In this document: positions 8,647-17,068 of the stretch, in pieces | Numbering within the stretch: position 1 is the stretch's first letter | Layout of the letters: each line of letters begins with the position of its first letter | DNA from: CAZPWQ01 sp964590495 | GTDB taxonomy: Bacteria; Bacteroidota; Rhodothermia; Balneolales; Balneolaceae | Direction: 5' to 3' | NCBI GenBank assembly: GCA_964590495.1 | Contig: CAZPWQ010000004.1 | Location: forward strand, 1-64,000 | DNA length: 64,000 bases | The notes under the pieces: model-generated | Seen by the model: only the letters and a program-made list of their open reading frames with translations | Told to the model about the DNA's origin: nothing | Databases searched by the model: none | Program-made: the position numbers and the translations under genes

Positions 8647-10092
8647 TTATTCAGCTTTCTTATTTATTTTCGATATAGCGCTTCCGCTTCCCTTGTTTTG
8701 CGATTTCTGAAATGTAACATGAAATTCGGTACCCGTATTCGAATGCATTTCCACCTCCCCGTCAAGCTGTTTGGTAAGAATGCTAATAAGTTTGAATCCT
8801 ATAGTCTTGGGATTTTTCAAGTCTAAATTTTCGGGGAGTCCCTTTCCATTATCGCTGACTTTTAAATGGATCCTTTCCTTTTCTTCTTTGAGAGAAATTT
8901 CAATAACCGCATTGCTTTTATCGTTAAAAGCATGCCGGAGTGCATTGGTAACTAATTCATTCAGTATCAATGAACACGGCAGAGCCTGATTTATATTAAG
9001 ACGGAGCTTATCCATATTAAAGTGAAAATAAACATCGGTATTCAAAGCACCGGCAATGCTGTTGACCAACTTTTTGACATTCGCCCCGTAGTCTATGCTC
9101 GAAAAATTTTGCTCCTCGTACAGAAGTTCGTGGGTTATTGCTATAGATTTGATTCTCGACTGGCTGTCCAATAATTTTCTTTTAAGTTCTTTATGATCGC
9201 TTTTCATAGCCTGTAATTCCATAATACCGGAAATAACCGCCAGATTATTTTTTACACGATGATGGATCTCAGTAAGCAGTGTCTCCTTTTCATTAAGTGA
9301 TTCCTGAATTTTTCGTTTTGCTTTAATAAGATCAGATATATCTCTGATAATATAGTAAGACCGTTTTTCTCCATTTTTCAACTTCAGGATCCTACTGCTT
9401 ACTTCAACAGGTAACTTCTCTCCGTCTAGCCGTATAAGATTTGCCTGTCCCCGCAAAAATTCTGCATCATTTCGCTTTTCCACTCCTTTTGTAACTTTTC
9501 CCGGATCCATATTCATAAAGTCTTCCAATGGCCGGTTTTTTATTTCAATGCTATTAAAACCCAGCATGTTACAAGCGGCGTCATTGGCAGCAATAATTCT
9601 TTCCTTCTCTTTGTTGGGATTACCGATGATTATGCCGTCCAGACTGTGTTCGAACAACATCCGGAAACGCTCTTCGCTTTTTTTCAACTCATATTCGGCG
9701 TGTCTGCGCTTCTCCCTTTCCATAGCCTCTTTAATAGCCCGCATCATAGTTTGGTCCAGCCTGCTGGCCATACTGTTTTTTATCAGAAAATCTGCCGCTC
9801 CCTCTTTAATCATTTCCACAGCCTTTTCCTCTCCTATGGTACCAGAAACTATGACAAGAGGAATCGTCTCGCAGTGTATTTTTTTATAATGAATAGCATC
9901 GATTCCTGAATATGACTTCAGTCTGTAATCACATAAAATCACATCGGGTTCAAAAGTATGAACAGCTTTTTCATACTCAGTGCCGGTAGCTACCCATTTT
10001 ACCTCAAAATTATAGGTAGATCGATTAAGATACTGTTCCATAAGCGCAGCATCTGTTTCATTATCTTCCAGAACCAGAACTTTATAAGCCAT
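8647..10092 (-). CDS. Receiver-PAS-HisKA_2 histidine kinase
   Basis: The 481-residue cytoplasmic protein has three parts. A receiver domain (about 1-120) has the acidic cluster LEDNE and phospho-acceptor D55 in ILCDYRLKSYSG. A PAS domain spans about 140-260. A HisKA_2-type kinase has the dimerisation/phosphorylation motif EIHHRVKNNLAVISG (His277/His278) and an ATPase domain with NELVTNALRHAF and DNGKGLP. The final residues are basic and Ser/Gly-rich. It is the last gene of a four-gene signalling operon, 11 bp after a stand-alone receiver. The arrangement suggests a phosphorelay in which phosphate arriving at the receiver tunes the kinase; direction and signal are not visible. No membrane segment is present. 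Confidence 0.92.
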   Translation of the reverse strand: MAYKVLVLEDNETDAALMEQYLNRSTYNFEVKWVATGTEYEKAVHTFEPDVILCDYRLKSYSGIDAIHYKKIHCETIPLVIVSGTIGEEKAVEMIKEGAADFLIKNSMASRLDQTMMRAIKEAMEREKRRHAEYELKKSEERFRMLFEHSLDGIIIGNPNKEKERIIAANDAACNMLGFNSIEIKNRPLEDFMNMDPGKVTKGVEKRNDAEFLRGQANLIRLDGEKLPVEVSSRILKLKNGEKRSYYIIRDISDLIKAKRKIQESLNEKETLLTEIHHRVKNNLAVISGIMELQAMKSDHKELKRKLLDSQSRIKSIAITHELLYEEQNFSSIDYGANVKKLVNSIAGALNTDVYFHFNMDKLRLNINQALPCSLILNELVTNALRHAFNDKSNAVIEISLKEEKERIHLKVSDNGKGLPENLDLKNPKTIGFKLISILTKQLDGEVEMHSNTGTEFHVTFQKSQNKGSGSAISKINKKAE

Positions 10093-10103
10093 GATGCTTC
10101 CAA

Positions 10104-10550
10104 TTATGTATTGTACGGCGGTTTATTTAACAAAAGCCAGTAAAAACCTACCTCAGAAACAGAATCCATAAACTTTTTAAAGTCTACAGGTTTAACGATA
10201 TAGCTGTTGACACCCAGATCATAGCTTTTTATAATATCTTTTTCCTCCTGGGATGAAGTCAACACAACCACAGGTATATGTTTGGTATCCGGATGTGAAC
10301 GCACTTTTTTTAGTACTTCCATTCCATCCACTTTGGGCATTTTAAGATCCAGTAAAATGACCCTCGGTGTGTTTTGTACCGCCATTTCTTTGTTTTCGCC
10401 TTCTGCAAATAAATAGTCTATCGCCTCTTCTCCATTTTCTACCCATATTATATTATTAGCCAAATTCTTCCTTTTAAGTGCCCTCATTGTTAGATCAGCA
10501 TCCCTTTTGTTGTCCTCACATAATAATATTTCTATATCATTTGCCGGCAT
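10104..10550 (-). CDS. Stand-alone response-regulator receiver (Rcp1-like)
   Basis: This single-domain receiver has the acidic pair in ILLCEDNKRDAD, the phospho-acceptor aspartate in VILLDLKMPKVDG, the T/S position in VVLTSSQEE and the lysine in YIVKPVDFKKF. There is no output domain. This type often receives phosphate from PAS/phytochrome-like kinases such as the one upstream. The frame is open to 10736, but the extra sequence overlaps the kinase gene out of frame and is not receiver-like. The methionine of MPANDIEILLCEDN at 10550 gives 148 residues and a 14-nt overlap with the kinase gene, implying coupled translation. Confidence 0.9.
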   Translation of the reverse strand: MPANDIEILLCEDNKRDADLTMRALKRKNLANNIIWVENGEEAIDYLFAEGENKEMAVQNTPRVILLDLKMPKVDGMEVLKKVRSHPDTKHIPVVVLTSSQEEKDIIKSYDLGVNSYIVKPVDFKKFMDSVSEVGFYWLLLNKPPYNT

Positions 10551-11706
10551 AAGCATGTTTTGTTTGGTTATCAGGTAGTGAAAAATAAAATGTACTTCCT
10601 TCCCCGACTTTGCTTTCAGCCCATACTTCACCGCCATGCCGGTTGATAATGCGCCGTACCAGTGCCAATCCAATACCGGTACCTTCAAACTCATCATCGC
10701 TGTGAAGACGCTGAAAGACGCCGAATAATTTATCATAATATTTCATGTCAAAACCGACCCCGTTGTCTTGTATAAAGAAAACGATACGGTCGTTTTGATC
10801 ATCCCGCCGGAAACCGATGGATATACTAATTTTTTGTCTGCTTTCCTGATATTTGATAGCATTGCTGATCAGGTTTATCCAAACCTGCCGAAGCAATTTA
10901 GGATCACCATATGCTATAGGCAGATCTTCAATTTCTATCTCAGAAAAATCAACTTCAAAGGCCTTTGTAACTTCATTGATACATTCCCGGACTAACTGAT
11001 CCATGGAGAATACCTGACCGACTTTCTCTGTGCGGTTCAGCCGGGAAAATGTAAGCAGATCGTCTATAAGAGTTCCCATCCGCTTGGTTTCGTTATTAAC
11101 AATTTCAAGAAATTCCTGTCCCTCTTCATTCAGCTTATCATAATGGTCATCCAGTAATAAACTTGTATAACCGCTGATTGCCCGCAACGGACTTCGCAAA
11201 TCATGAGAAACACTATAACTGAACGATTCCAGCTCCTCATTACTTCTCTCCAATTCCTCTGTTCGAAGTTCCCGTTCCTCCATCAGTTCCTGCTCATTTT
11301 GGACCTGCTGAGTGACATTACGGATGATAAACACCGCCTGATCCTTATTCGGGATGACCGAAACTGTGATATCCACTATCAGTGTCTGATCCTCATGCAA
11401 TTGATATCTGCCCGACAGCGAATCCAGGTTGTTCTGTTCCAGCACTTCCTGATAATCGTTTTTTTGCAGCGGTTCTCCATCGGCCGTCAGTTTTAATATA
11501 TCCCAGATGGGGGTGCCCAGCAGAGTAATGCGGGGTTTACCCACCATCCCGCCAACAGCATCATTTGCAAATAATGCCTTCATATCATGCACTACTAAAA
11601 CACCTTCATTTATATTCGCTAAAACGGAGCCCATCCATCCCAGAGATTCTCGTAACTCTGAAATTAATGAGCCATAATTTTTACGTGTCATTTCTGTCAT
11701 GCTCAT
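10537..11706 (-). CDS. PAS-HisKA-HATPase histidine kinase (phytochrome-like transmitter)
   Basis: The 389-residue soluble kinase has an N-terminal PAS domain (about 20-135). A charged coiled coil (about 135-160) leads into a HisKA domain with SYSVSHDLRSPLRAISGY, phospho-acceptor His168. The C-terminal ATPase domain has N-box INLISNAIKYQ, DNGVGFD, FQRLHSDDEFEGTGIGLAL and a Gly-rich end. This is the transmitter type found in bacteriophytochrome and light/redox PAS kinases. It overlaps the upstream PAS gene by 26 nt and the downstream receiver by 14 nt, so the proteins are probably made in fixed ratio. The cognate partner is most likely the receiver at 10104. Confidence 0.93.
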   Translation of the reverse strand: MSMTEMTRKNYGSLISELRESLGWMGSVLANINEGVLVVHDMKALFANDAVGGMVGKPRITLLGTPIWDILKLTADGEPLQKNDYQEVLEQNNLDSLSGRYQLHEDQTLIVDITVSVIPNKDQAVFIIRNVTQQVQNEQELMEERELRTEELERSNEELESFSYSVSHDLRSPLRAISGYTSLLLDDHYDKLNEEGQEFLEIVNNETKRMGTLIDDLLTFSRLNRTEKVGQVFSMDQLVRECINEVTKAFEVDFSEIEIEDLPIAYGDPKLLRQVWINLISNAIKYQESRQKISISIGFRRDDQNDRIVFFIQDNGVGFDMKYYDKLFGVFQRLHSDDEFEGTGIGLALVRRIINRHGGEVWAESKVGEGSTFYFSLPDNQTKHAYAGK

Positions 11707-12124
11707 ATTTTCGCACCGGTTTAATTAACGCTGCAAAATTCCATTCCCCGTCTTGTTTTTTTGCCGTGATAAAGTGCAAGGCATCCTCGACGGTTCCGTC
11801 TTTACAATATACCGGAAGAGAGATCTCTTTGTTCATAATCCGACTAGTTTCGGTAGTGAGGAAGTGTGAAAATCCAAGATTATGCGCATCCCGCATGTGG
11901 GGAGGAAGAATTTTAGTAACGGGATTGCCTTTTAAGTCGTCTTCAGACCATCCATATTCTTCTTCAAAACCATCGTTGACAAAGAAAACTATCCCTTCCC
12001 GATTAATTGCAATAACAGGTATAGTTTGCTCATCCAATATTTTCTGGAATGTAATCTGTTCTTTTTCCATAAGTATTACACAGAAATTCGGATTTTTCTC
12101 AAAAAATACGTCCTCCATATTCAC
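11681..12124 (-). CDS. Stand-alone PAS sensor protein
   Basis: The 147-residue protein is essentially one PAS domain: QTIPVIAINREGIVFFVNDG with FEEEYGWSEDDLKG, the usual core and helix of PAS folds, and a C-terminal strand region AALIKP. It lacks kinase or output domains. The C-terminus ends a few residues into the kinase gene. As first gene of the operon it may deliver a signal in trans to the kinases downstream, or be a split-off sensor module of the 10537-11706 kinase. The ligand cannot be inferred; no obvious haem or flavin motif is seen. Confidence 0.82.
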   Translation of the reverse strand: MNMEDVFFEKNPNFCVILMEKEQITFQKILDEQTIPVIAINREGIVFFVNDGFEEEYGWSEDDLKGNPVTKILPPHMRDAHNLGFSHFLTTETSRIMNKEISLPVYCKDGTVEDALHFITAKKQDGEWNFAALIKPVRKYEHDRNDT

Positions 12125-12466
12125 ATATCTCTTTTTCCCCTCTTAGCATAGTATTAAATTATTTAAAACATTAAAAATACTTAATCTTTATTAGTTTTTT
12201 CTTATGAAAAGTTGAATATCACAGGAAGGGAGAAGATTTTTATTTTTTGGTATAAATAATCTTAATTCTTAACAATTCTTTAACATTAAGAAATAAATCT
12301 ACGAATCTGTGTTTATAGTGTGTCAAAGGCCTTTTGGGCATTATAACTATCACTATTAATTGAAATCGAAGATAGAACATAAAATTATCCAGTAAGAAGA
12401 TACATACTTAGACTTTCTATTCGTATCTTTCTGCCACACGGGATTATCAATTTATATTACATATCA
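12125..12466. other. AT-rich divergent intergenic region
   Basis: These 342 bp separate the minus-strand signalling operon from plus-strand genes starting at 12467, so promoters for both directions are expected here. The sequence is AT-rich (for example tttaaaacattaaaaatac near 12160). I see no repeat, hairpin or small gene that I can support. The promoter location is inference from the gene arrangement. Confidence 0.4.
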
Positions 12467-12787
12467 ATGGTAGAAGTTAAAATATCAGATCAGTCAAAAG
12501 TCCTTGGGGAAGTAACTCCCGAATGGCTTAGAAGTATTATCAGTAAAAACCGGGTTATGAATAAAAGGAATGACCTGGAAGTTAATATAGATTCGGAAAA
12601 TGCCCATCTGCGGTTATATGCCAACTGTGAAGGGAAAGAGAGTTCCAGACCATCCAACGATATTGAAAGTCGCATTATCTTTCTGTGGAATGACATCGTG
12701 CTGGCCGATCATGATTTAAACCCTGATTCGATCTATGATTTTCTAAAACGCATGGATGAATGGATCTCCTTTGTACCCAAGGCATAA
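12467..12787 (+). CDS. Hypothetical 106-residue protein
   Basis: I do not recognise a family. The protein is soluble and slightly acidic, with no signal peptide and no cysteine cluster. It starts MVEVKISDQSKVLGEV and ends in an aromatic segment, YDFLKRMDEWISFVPKA. Predicted secondary structure would be mixed alpha/beta. A second gene follows 54 bp downstream on the same strand. Length and codon use are compatible with a real gene, and it has no competing frame of similar quality. Confidence 0.6.
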   Translation: MVEVKISDQSKVLGEVTPEWLRSIISKNRVMNKRNDLEVNIDSENAHLRLYANCEGKESSRPSNDIESRIIFLWNDIVLADHDLNPDSIYDFLKRMDEWISFVPKA

Positions 12788-12841
12788 ATCCTGCAGTTTA
12801 TTACTTTCTATAATGCCGATGGCCGGCGGAATTATAAGCCC

Positions 12842-13780
12842 ATGATTAAACATATCTACAGGACAGCTACTGCGATTTTCATATTGATCGCATTTATTCA
12901 GGTACAGTGGCAACTTGGGCCTTTTGAGAAGTATCACGACAATCCGGTACTCACTCCTCAGGGTGACACCTGGGAGGCTAAAGATGTGTTTAACCCTGCT
13001 GCCTGGACAGACGGAGAAACCGTTTACATGATCTACCGGGCAGAGGATTCAACAGGGATCGGAGAATGGAACGGCACCTCCAGGCTTGGCCTGGCGAAAA
13101 GCACCGATGGTGTGAATTTCAGCCGGAATCCTGAACCTATACTGGAACCAACCGAGTATTGGGAATTGCCGGGCGGATGCGAAGATCCGAGGATCGTACA
13201 AATCAACAATACTTTTTATCTCACATATACAGCCTATGACGGTGAAAACGCCCGGCTGGCTCTCGCCACATCAGACAACCTGTTGGACTGGACAAAACAT
13301 GGGCTGATATTTCCCGATCTTGAATGGTCAAAGGCCGGTGCAATGCTTCCGGAACCTGTTAACGGCAGGTATTGGATGTATTTTGGAGATACCAATATCT
13401 GGGCTGCCCACTCTGACGATCTTCTCCACTGGACCATGATCGAAGAACCTGTCATGGAACCCAGGAAGGGCAGATTCGACAGCCGGCTTGTTGAACCGGG
13501 TCCTCCCCCGCTTATGACGGAAGATGGTATTTTGCTCTTATATAATGCAGCGGATGAAGACCTGGTATACGAAACCGGGCAGGTGCTGTTCGACGCACAG
13601 GATCCTACCAAAATAATTGCCCGGTCCGACACATCTTTCCTTCGGCCCGAAGCCAGGTTGGAGCAGGAAGGACAAATACCGAATGTAGTCTTCATTGAAG
13701 GCCTTGTGGACTTTAAAGATAAATGGTTTCTGTATTTCGGAATGGGAGATTCAGGTATTGGTGTAGCGACGTCACAGTAA
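12842..13780 (+). CDS. GH130-like five-bladed beta-propeller glycosidase/phosphorylase, probably exported
   Basis: The 312-residue protein has the feel of a GH130/GH43-type propeller: repeated blades such as GETVYMIYRAEDSTG, NNTFYLTYTAYDG and NGRYWMYFGDTN, and the GH130 signature GGCEDPRI near residue 111. GH130 enzymes act on beta-mannosides by phosphorolysis or hydrolysis. The first 22 residues are hydrophobic after a basic start (MIKHIYRTATAIFILIAFIQ), suggesting a signal peptide or anchor. A phosphorylase would be unusual outside the cytoplasm, so hydrolysis is more likely if it is exported. A GH43/GH32-like relative is the alternative. A clearly cytoplasmic GH130 member is encoded at 62825. 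Confidence 0.82.
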   Translation: MIKHIYRTATAIFILIAFIQVQWQLGPFEKYHDNPVLTPQGDTWEAKDVFNPAAWTDGETVYMIYRAEDSTGIGEWNGTSRLGLAKSTDGVNFSRNPEPILEPTEYWELPGGCEDPRIVQINNTFYLTYTAYDGENARLALATSDNLLDWTKHGLIFPDLEWSKAGAMLPEPVNGRYWMYFGDTNIWAAHSDDLLHWTMIEEPVMEPRKGRFDSRLVEPGPPPLMTEDGILLLYNAADEDLVYETGQVLFDAQDPTKIIARSDTSFLRPEARLEQEGQIPNVVFIEGLVDFKDKWFLYFGMGDSGIGVATSQ

Positions 13781-14264
13781 ATAATTCCTCTTCGCCTCTG
13801 TTCTAAATCCTTGCAACCTATTGAAACAAGCCCCGCTGTCTATCCGGTATCTGGGATCTGGTATCCAGTACTAATTAGTACGTACCGGATAAATATCTCT
13901 ATGATCATCAATCATGTATTCCATCCTCAACAAAGGAAGATCCTCATCATCTGATTTTTCCGATGATGGAAATATTCTTGCGATCATTTGTTTTATCTCC
14001 AGTTTATAATCGGTCTCTAAACACTCTGTAAATGATTTATTCATAGTGCCTGTATGTTGGTGGGTACTAATGGAAAAATATTATAGAACCAATCAAACAA
14101 TTTTGTTCCCGCAACAAATACAAAATGGAGCATCATCATGATATCTGCAATCCAACATACTTAAGAAATAGCTGCCTTCGCTTTATTCATTCCGGCCCAA
14201 AACCATTATATTCCTTTTGAGTTATCATAAATAAATCAACAGCAGGAATAAAAGCTTTATATAG
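13781..14264. other. 484-bp intergenic region
   Basis: After the GH130-like gene comes a short stutter motif (ccggtatctgggatctggta at about 13842), the same word family as at 38066. A possible small minus-strand gene at 13871-14044 follows. The remaining 220 bp up to the DUF3127 gene show no feature I can support. Confidence 0.45.
13871..14044 (-). CDS. Possible small acidic protein (57 residues)
   Basis: An open frame on the minus strand encodes a protein beginning MNKSFTECLETDYKLEIKQM and ending DIYPVRTN. It is acidic, with SSEKSDDEDLP in the middle and MIDDH near the end. I know no homologue. It lacks a clear ribosome-binding site, but its composition is protein-like and no other frame in this gap is as good. 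Its stop lies against a palindromic gtacgtac site and a stutter repeat. Treat it as a candidate only. Confidence 0.3.
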   Translation of the reverse strand: MNKSFTECLETDYKLEIKQMIARIFPSSEKSDDEDLPLLRMEYMIDDHRDIYPVRTN

Positions 14265-14624
14265 ATGGATTTAAAAATATCAGGAAAAGTTGTACAGGTT
14301 TTAGAAGAACAATCCGGAGAGGGGAAAAACGGCCCCTGGAGAAAACAGGATTTCATCCTCGAAACAGCCGGTGAATACCCGAGGAAAATTTGTATTACTC
14401 AATGGGGAGACAATATTGACCATAATTCAGTAGCCGTTGATGATGCGCTGACGGCTTCTATTGATATTCAAAGCCGCGAATATAAAGGCCGCTGGTATAC
14501 AGATGTTAAAGCCTGGAAAATCGAAAAAGAGAACGATGCCACTTCCCGGGCACCAAGCGCTGAAAACTTTGACCCTCTCGACCTGCCGGAAAGCGATGAC
14601 AGCGATGATGGATTACCTTTTTAG
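14265..14624 (+). CDS. DUF3127 protein with OB-fold-like core and SSB-like acidic tail
   Basis: The 119-residue protein opens MDLKISGKVVQVLEEQSGEG and contains the Trp/Lys pattern GPWRKQDFILET, ICITQWGD and YKGRWYTDVKAWKIE, typical of DUF3127, a small OB-like domain of Bacteroidota-type bacteria. The last 25 residues are acidic and end DDSDDGLPF, very like the DDDIPF tail by which single-stranded DNA-binding protein recruits repair enzymes. I infer a nucleic-acid or SSB-like role; none is proven for the family. The gene stands alone, with the HdeD-like gene 73 bp downstream of its stop. Confidence 0.85.
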   Translation: MDLKISGKVVQVLEEQSGEGKNGPWRKQDFILETAGEYPRKICITQWGDNIDHNSVAVDDALTASIDIQSREYKGRWYTDVKAWKIEKENDATSRAPSAENFDPLDLPESDDSDDGLPF

Positions 14625-14697
14625 ATTATATAGATAGGTATTGGTTAATAGTTATCGGCTATTGGCATCATTCTTCGCCCAAATTACCTGTGATATC

Positions 14698-15180
14698 ATG
14701 TTAGAACAGTATCAAATACGCATTCAGTATAGAAACCAGGAGAGGCAGGTTTTTAACGCGCTGCTCGCATTGGCAACAGGTATTCTTACTCTCATTTATC
14801 CCAACTTCCTCTACCTGATTGCAGGCGGGTATCTGATTGCTTTAGGATTATTATTCCTCCTGTTCAGAATACCTTCCTCGCTTTCAGCCATACCCATTGT
14901 GGCAGGTGTGATAATATTTATTTTCCCGGAACTGATTCCCGTTACTTTTGCAGCATTTCTGGGACTATTCGGATTAATGCTGCTGTTTGCATTTCAGTTT
15001 ACACTGACAGGAATTCTCACTCTCATTATTGCTATCCTTATAGTTATAAATCCCGATTCAGTAGCTTACCTGATTGCCACCTTTTTACTTCTGTACGCTA
15101 TTTCAAATCTTATCCGGTTTTACCGGAATTGGCAAAGCCGGAACGGCAGTCAAAATGAGGGTTCAATCACTATAGAATAA
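14698..15180 (+). CDS. HdeD-like (DUF308) membrane protein
   Basis: From the ATG at 14698 this gives a 160-residue protein with about six closely spaced hydrophobic segments. The repeated short pairs of helices have a Gly/Phe/Leu-rich pattern like that of HdeD/DUF308 proteins: VFNALLALATGILTLIYPNF, then FIFPELIPVTFAAFLGLFGL, then LTLIIAILIVINPDSVAYLI. HdeD in E. coli is linked to acid resistance; the role here is unknown. A TTG at 14641 opens the same frame earlier, but that stretch (ttggttaatagttatcggct) belongs to a stutter repeat and is not membrane-protein-like. Confidence 0.75.
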   Translation: MLEQYQIRIQYRNQERQVFNALLALATGILTLIYPNFLYLIAGGYLIALGLLFLLFRIPSSLSAIPIVAGVIIFIFPELIPVTFAAFLGLFGLMLLFAFQFTLTGILTLIIAILIVINPDSVAYLIATFLLLYAISNLIRFYRNWQSRNGSQNEGSITIE

Positions 15181-15214
15181 GCTTAAAGTGGTCAACTGTT
15201 CAGGTTCATTACAG

Positions 15215-15901
15215 CTATGAACCTTCCTGCTCCGATTCCGGAAGAACACGAACCTGAATATTGCGGTAATAAATACGACTATCCGGATCATGAGCCTGCA
15301 GGGCTATGGTACCACTGCCGAGGCTGTTGGGACCTTCCCTGTCTTCAGGTTCGGTAAACTCCATCACCACTTTATCATTAACTTTAAACGTAATCTGCTG
15401 TCCCTCTACAGCAATATGATAGGTAAACCACTCTTCATCGTTATGGGGTGCGTCATTCATAACATCATTGACAGCATAAAGACTGCCCGTCTTCCTGGGG
15501 TCATCATGTGTGGCATTGACCTGTGCTTCATAACCGGCCTCCGGCCATCCCTCTTCCTGATATTCCGTATGGAAAAAGATGCCGGAATTGGCTTTGGGAT
15601 AGGTATAGACCTCCGCTTTAAATTCGAAATTGTCAAAATCGGCTTCGGCTACCGGGCCCTCGTAAAACAGATGTGAGCGCGGACCATCCACTACAATCCT
15701 GCCATCTTCTATACTGAATGAATCTTTATTTTCACTTGCACGCCAGCCTTCAAATGTTTCCCCGTCCCATAGCGTGACCCATTCCTCTTCATTGTTATCC
15801 GGCTCCGGTGGGTTTTCATTTTCCTCACATCCGGTAATTAATACCGCGGAGAACAGAAGGCAGCAGCAAATGTGAAACAAGTTATTCTTATTCATATTCA
15901 T
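15215..15901 (-). CDS. DUF1080 lipoprotein (3-keto-disaccharide hydrolase family)
   Basis: The 228-residue protein has a lipoprotein signal with lipobox ITGC near residue 25. An acidic linker follows, then a DUF1080 jelly-roll domain with WVTLWDGETFEGWRA, SGIFFHTEYQ, YEAQVNATHDD and a final IYYRNIQVRVL. Some DUF1080 proteins hydrolyse 3-keto-glycosides in Bacteroidota glycan use; others have no known activity. It should be anchored to the outer membrane or periplasm. A second DUF1080 lipoprotein lies at 35830. It converges with the HdeD-like gene, 34 bp away, and has no obvious operon partner. Confidence 0.88.
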   Translation of the reverse strand: MNMNKNNLFHICCCLLFSAVLITGCEENENPPEPDNNEEEWVTLWDGETFEGWRASENKDSFSIEDGRIVVDGPRSHLFYEGPVAEADFDNFEFKAEVYTYPKANSGIFFHTEYQEEGWPEAGYEAQVNATHDDPRKTGSLYAVNDVMNDAPHNDEEWFTYHIAVEGQQITFKVNDKVVMEFTEPEDREGPNSLGSGTIALQAHDPDSRIYYRNIQVRVLPESEQEGS

Positions 15902-16101
15902 AAGCTTATTTTAAAAAGGTTAAAAAAATTACAGAATTACTCGGCTATTGTATCAATTTTTTATCACTAAGGAAGAAACCACGGATTATTTTCGAAATAC
16001 ATAGTAACAAGAAATTCTGTGGTTGTACAACTTTCCAGAAGGATAAGTTATATTAGTTCTTTTAAAACAAGTACGAAACAATTACTCATAACACGTTTAC
16101 C

Positions 16102-17022
16102 TTATTCTTTCAAATCCTTGAATCGATCTACATCTTCAATACCTTTGGCATCCATCAGATCCTTAAAGGTGACCAGTTTGATATTATTTTCCTCCAGCGC
16201 ATTGCCAAAAGCATCGGAAGTCAAAGCATCGAGTTCTCCCTGCCGGTGTTTACTCATTTCGAGAGAGATGGAACCGGTGCTGTTCATATCTTTCATGGCT
16301 CCGAGTTCGGCGTCATCGTGTCCGATGTGCACCATCAAATAATTATATCCGGGCTCAAATTGATTGGCCATCGTTACCAGACTGTCCGTTTTATCCTCAG
16401 GGGCGGCTGCATATTGTGAAGACCAGCGGGGAGTGTCATAGTCACCCCACATTCCAAGGTTGTATTCCCTGGCAAGCTGCTCGGTAACATTGCGAAAACC
16501 AGGAACACCTAATGTCCCCATATGATAATCCACATAATCTATTCGCAAGCCGCTTTGCAGGGCCCGTTCAATCTGGGCTCTCAGTTCTTTTTCCATATCA
16601 TCACGTTTGGGCGGATTATTTCTCAACGGCTCGGTGGTATGATAGAAATGACCGTCTTTATCTACAAGCGATGGTACAGCCTCCCTTCCGGTAATGGGTC
16701 CCCAGCGGTAATTTTCCCACTCGGAGTTAAGCGTAAGATGAATACCGACCGATACATTGTCGTATTCTTTCAAGATAGAAACAGCTTCCTTGTACCAGGG
16801 ACAGGGGAACATAACAGAAGCAGAAACCGGATAGCCTGTTTCAAGCAATTCTTTCAGCGCCATGTTCACGGAATGACTCATGCCTATATCATCAGCCCGG
16901 ATCATAAGAAAGGTAGTTGTATCTGCTGAACTGGATTGACCTGTAACTGGTATTGTCATGAACAGGCTTAATACTATACACAGTGCCAAAGATATGCCGG
17001 TATTTCTATTCATGTAACTCAT
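16102..17022 (-). CDS. Exported YdjC/ChbG-type carbohydrate deacetylase
   Basis: The 306-residue protein has a cleavable signal peptide (first about 28 residues, with LALCIVLSLFMTIPVTGQ). A YdjC/ChbG fold follows, with the metal motifs RADDIGMSHSVN, GIHLTLNSEW and YVDYHMG. Family members remove N-acetyl groups from chito-oligosaccharides and related sugars. Export makes a cell-wall or exopolysaccharide substrate plausible. The gene is 46 bp downstream of the YaiO-like barrel gene on the same strand, so it may be the last gene of the 20809-to-16102 transcript. Its membership in the polysaccharide locus is inferred from position. Confidence 0.85.
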   Translation of the reverse strand: MSYMNRNTGISLALCIVLSLFMTIPVTGQSSSADTTTFLMIRADDIGMSHSVNMALKELLETGYPVSASVMFPCPWYKEAVSILKEYDNVSVGIHLTLNSEWENYRWGPITGREAVPSLVDKDGHFYHTTEPLRNNPPKRDDMEKELRAQIERALQSGLRIDYVDYHMGTLGVPGFRNVTEQLAREYNLGMWGDYDTPRWSSQYAAAPEDKTDSLVTMANQFEPGYNYLMVHIGHDDAELGAMKDMNSTGSISLEMSKHRQGELDALTSDAFGNALEENNIKLVTFKDLMDAKGIEDVDRFKDLKE

Positions 17023-17068
17023 ACTTTTAATTATTAATTATCAAAAAGATATATAATAATTTTTTTCC

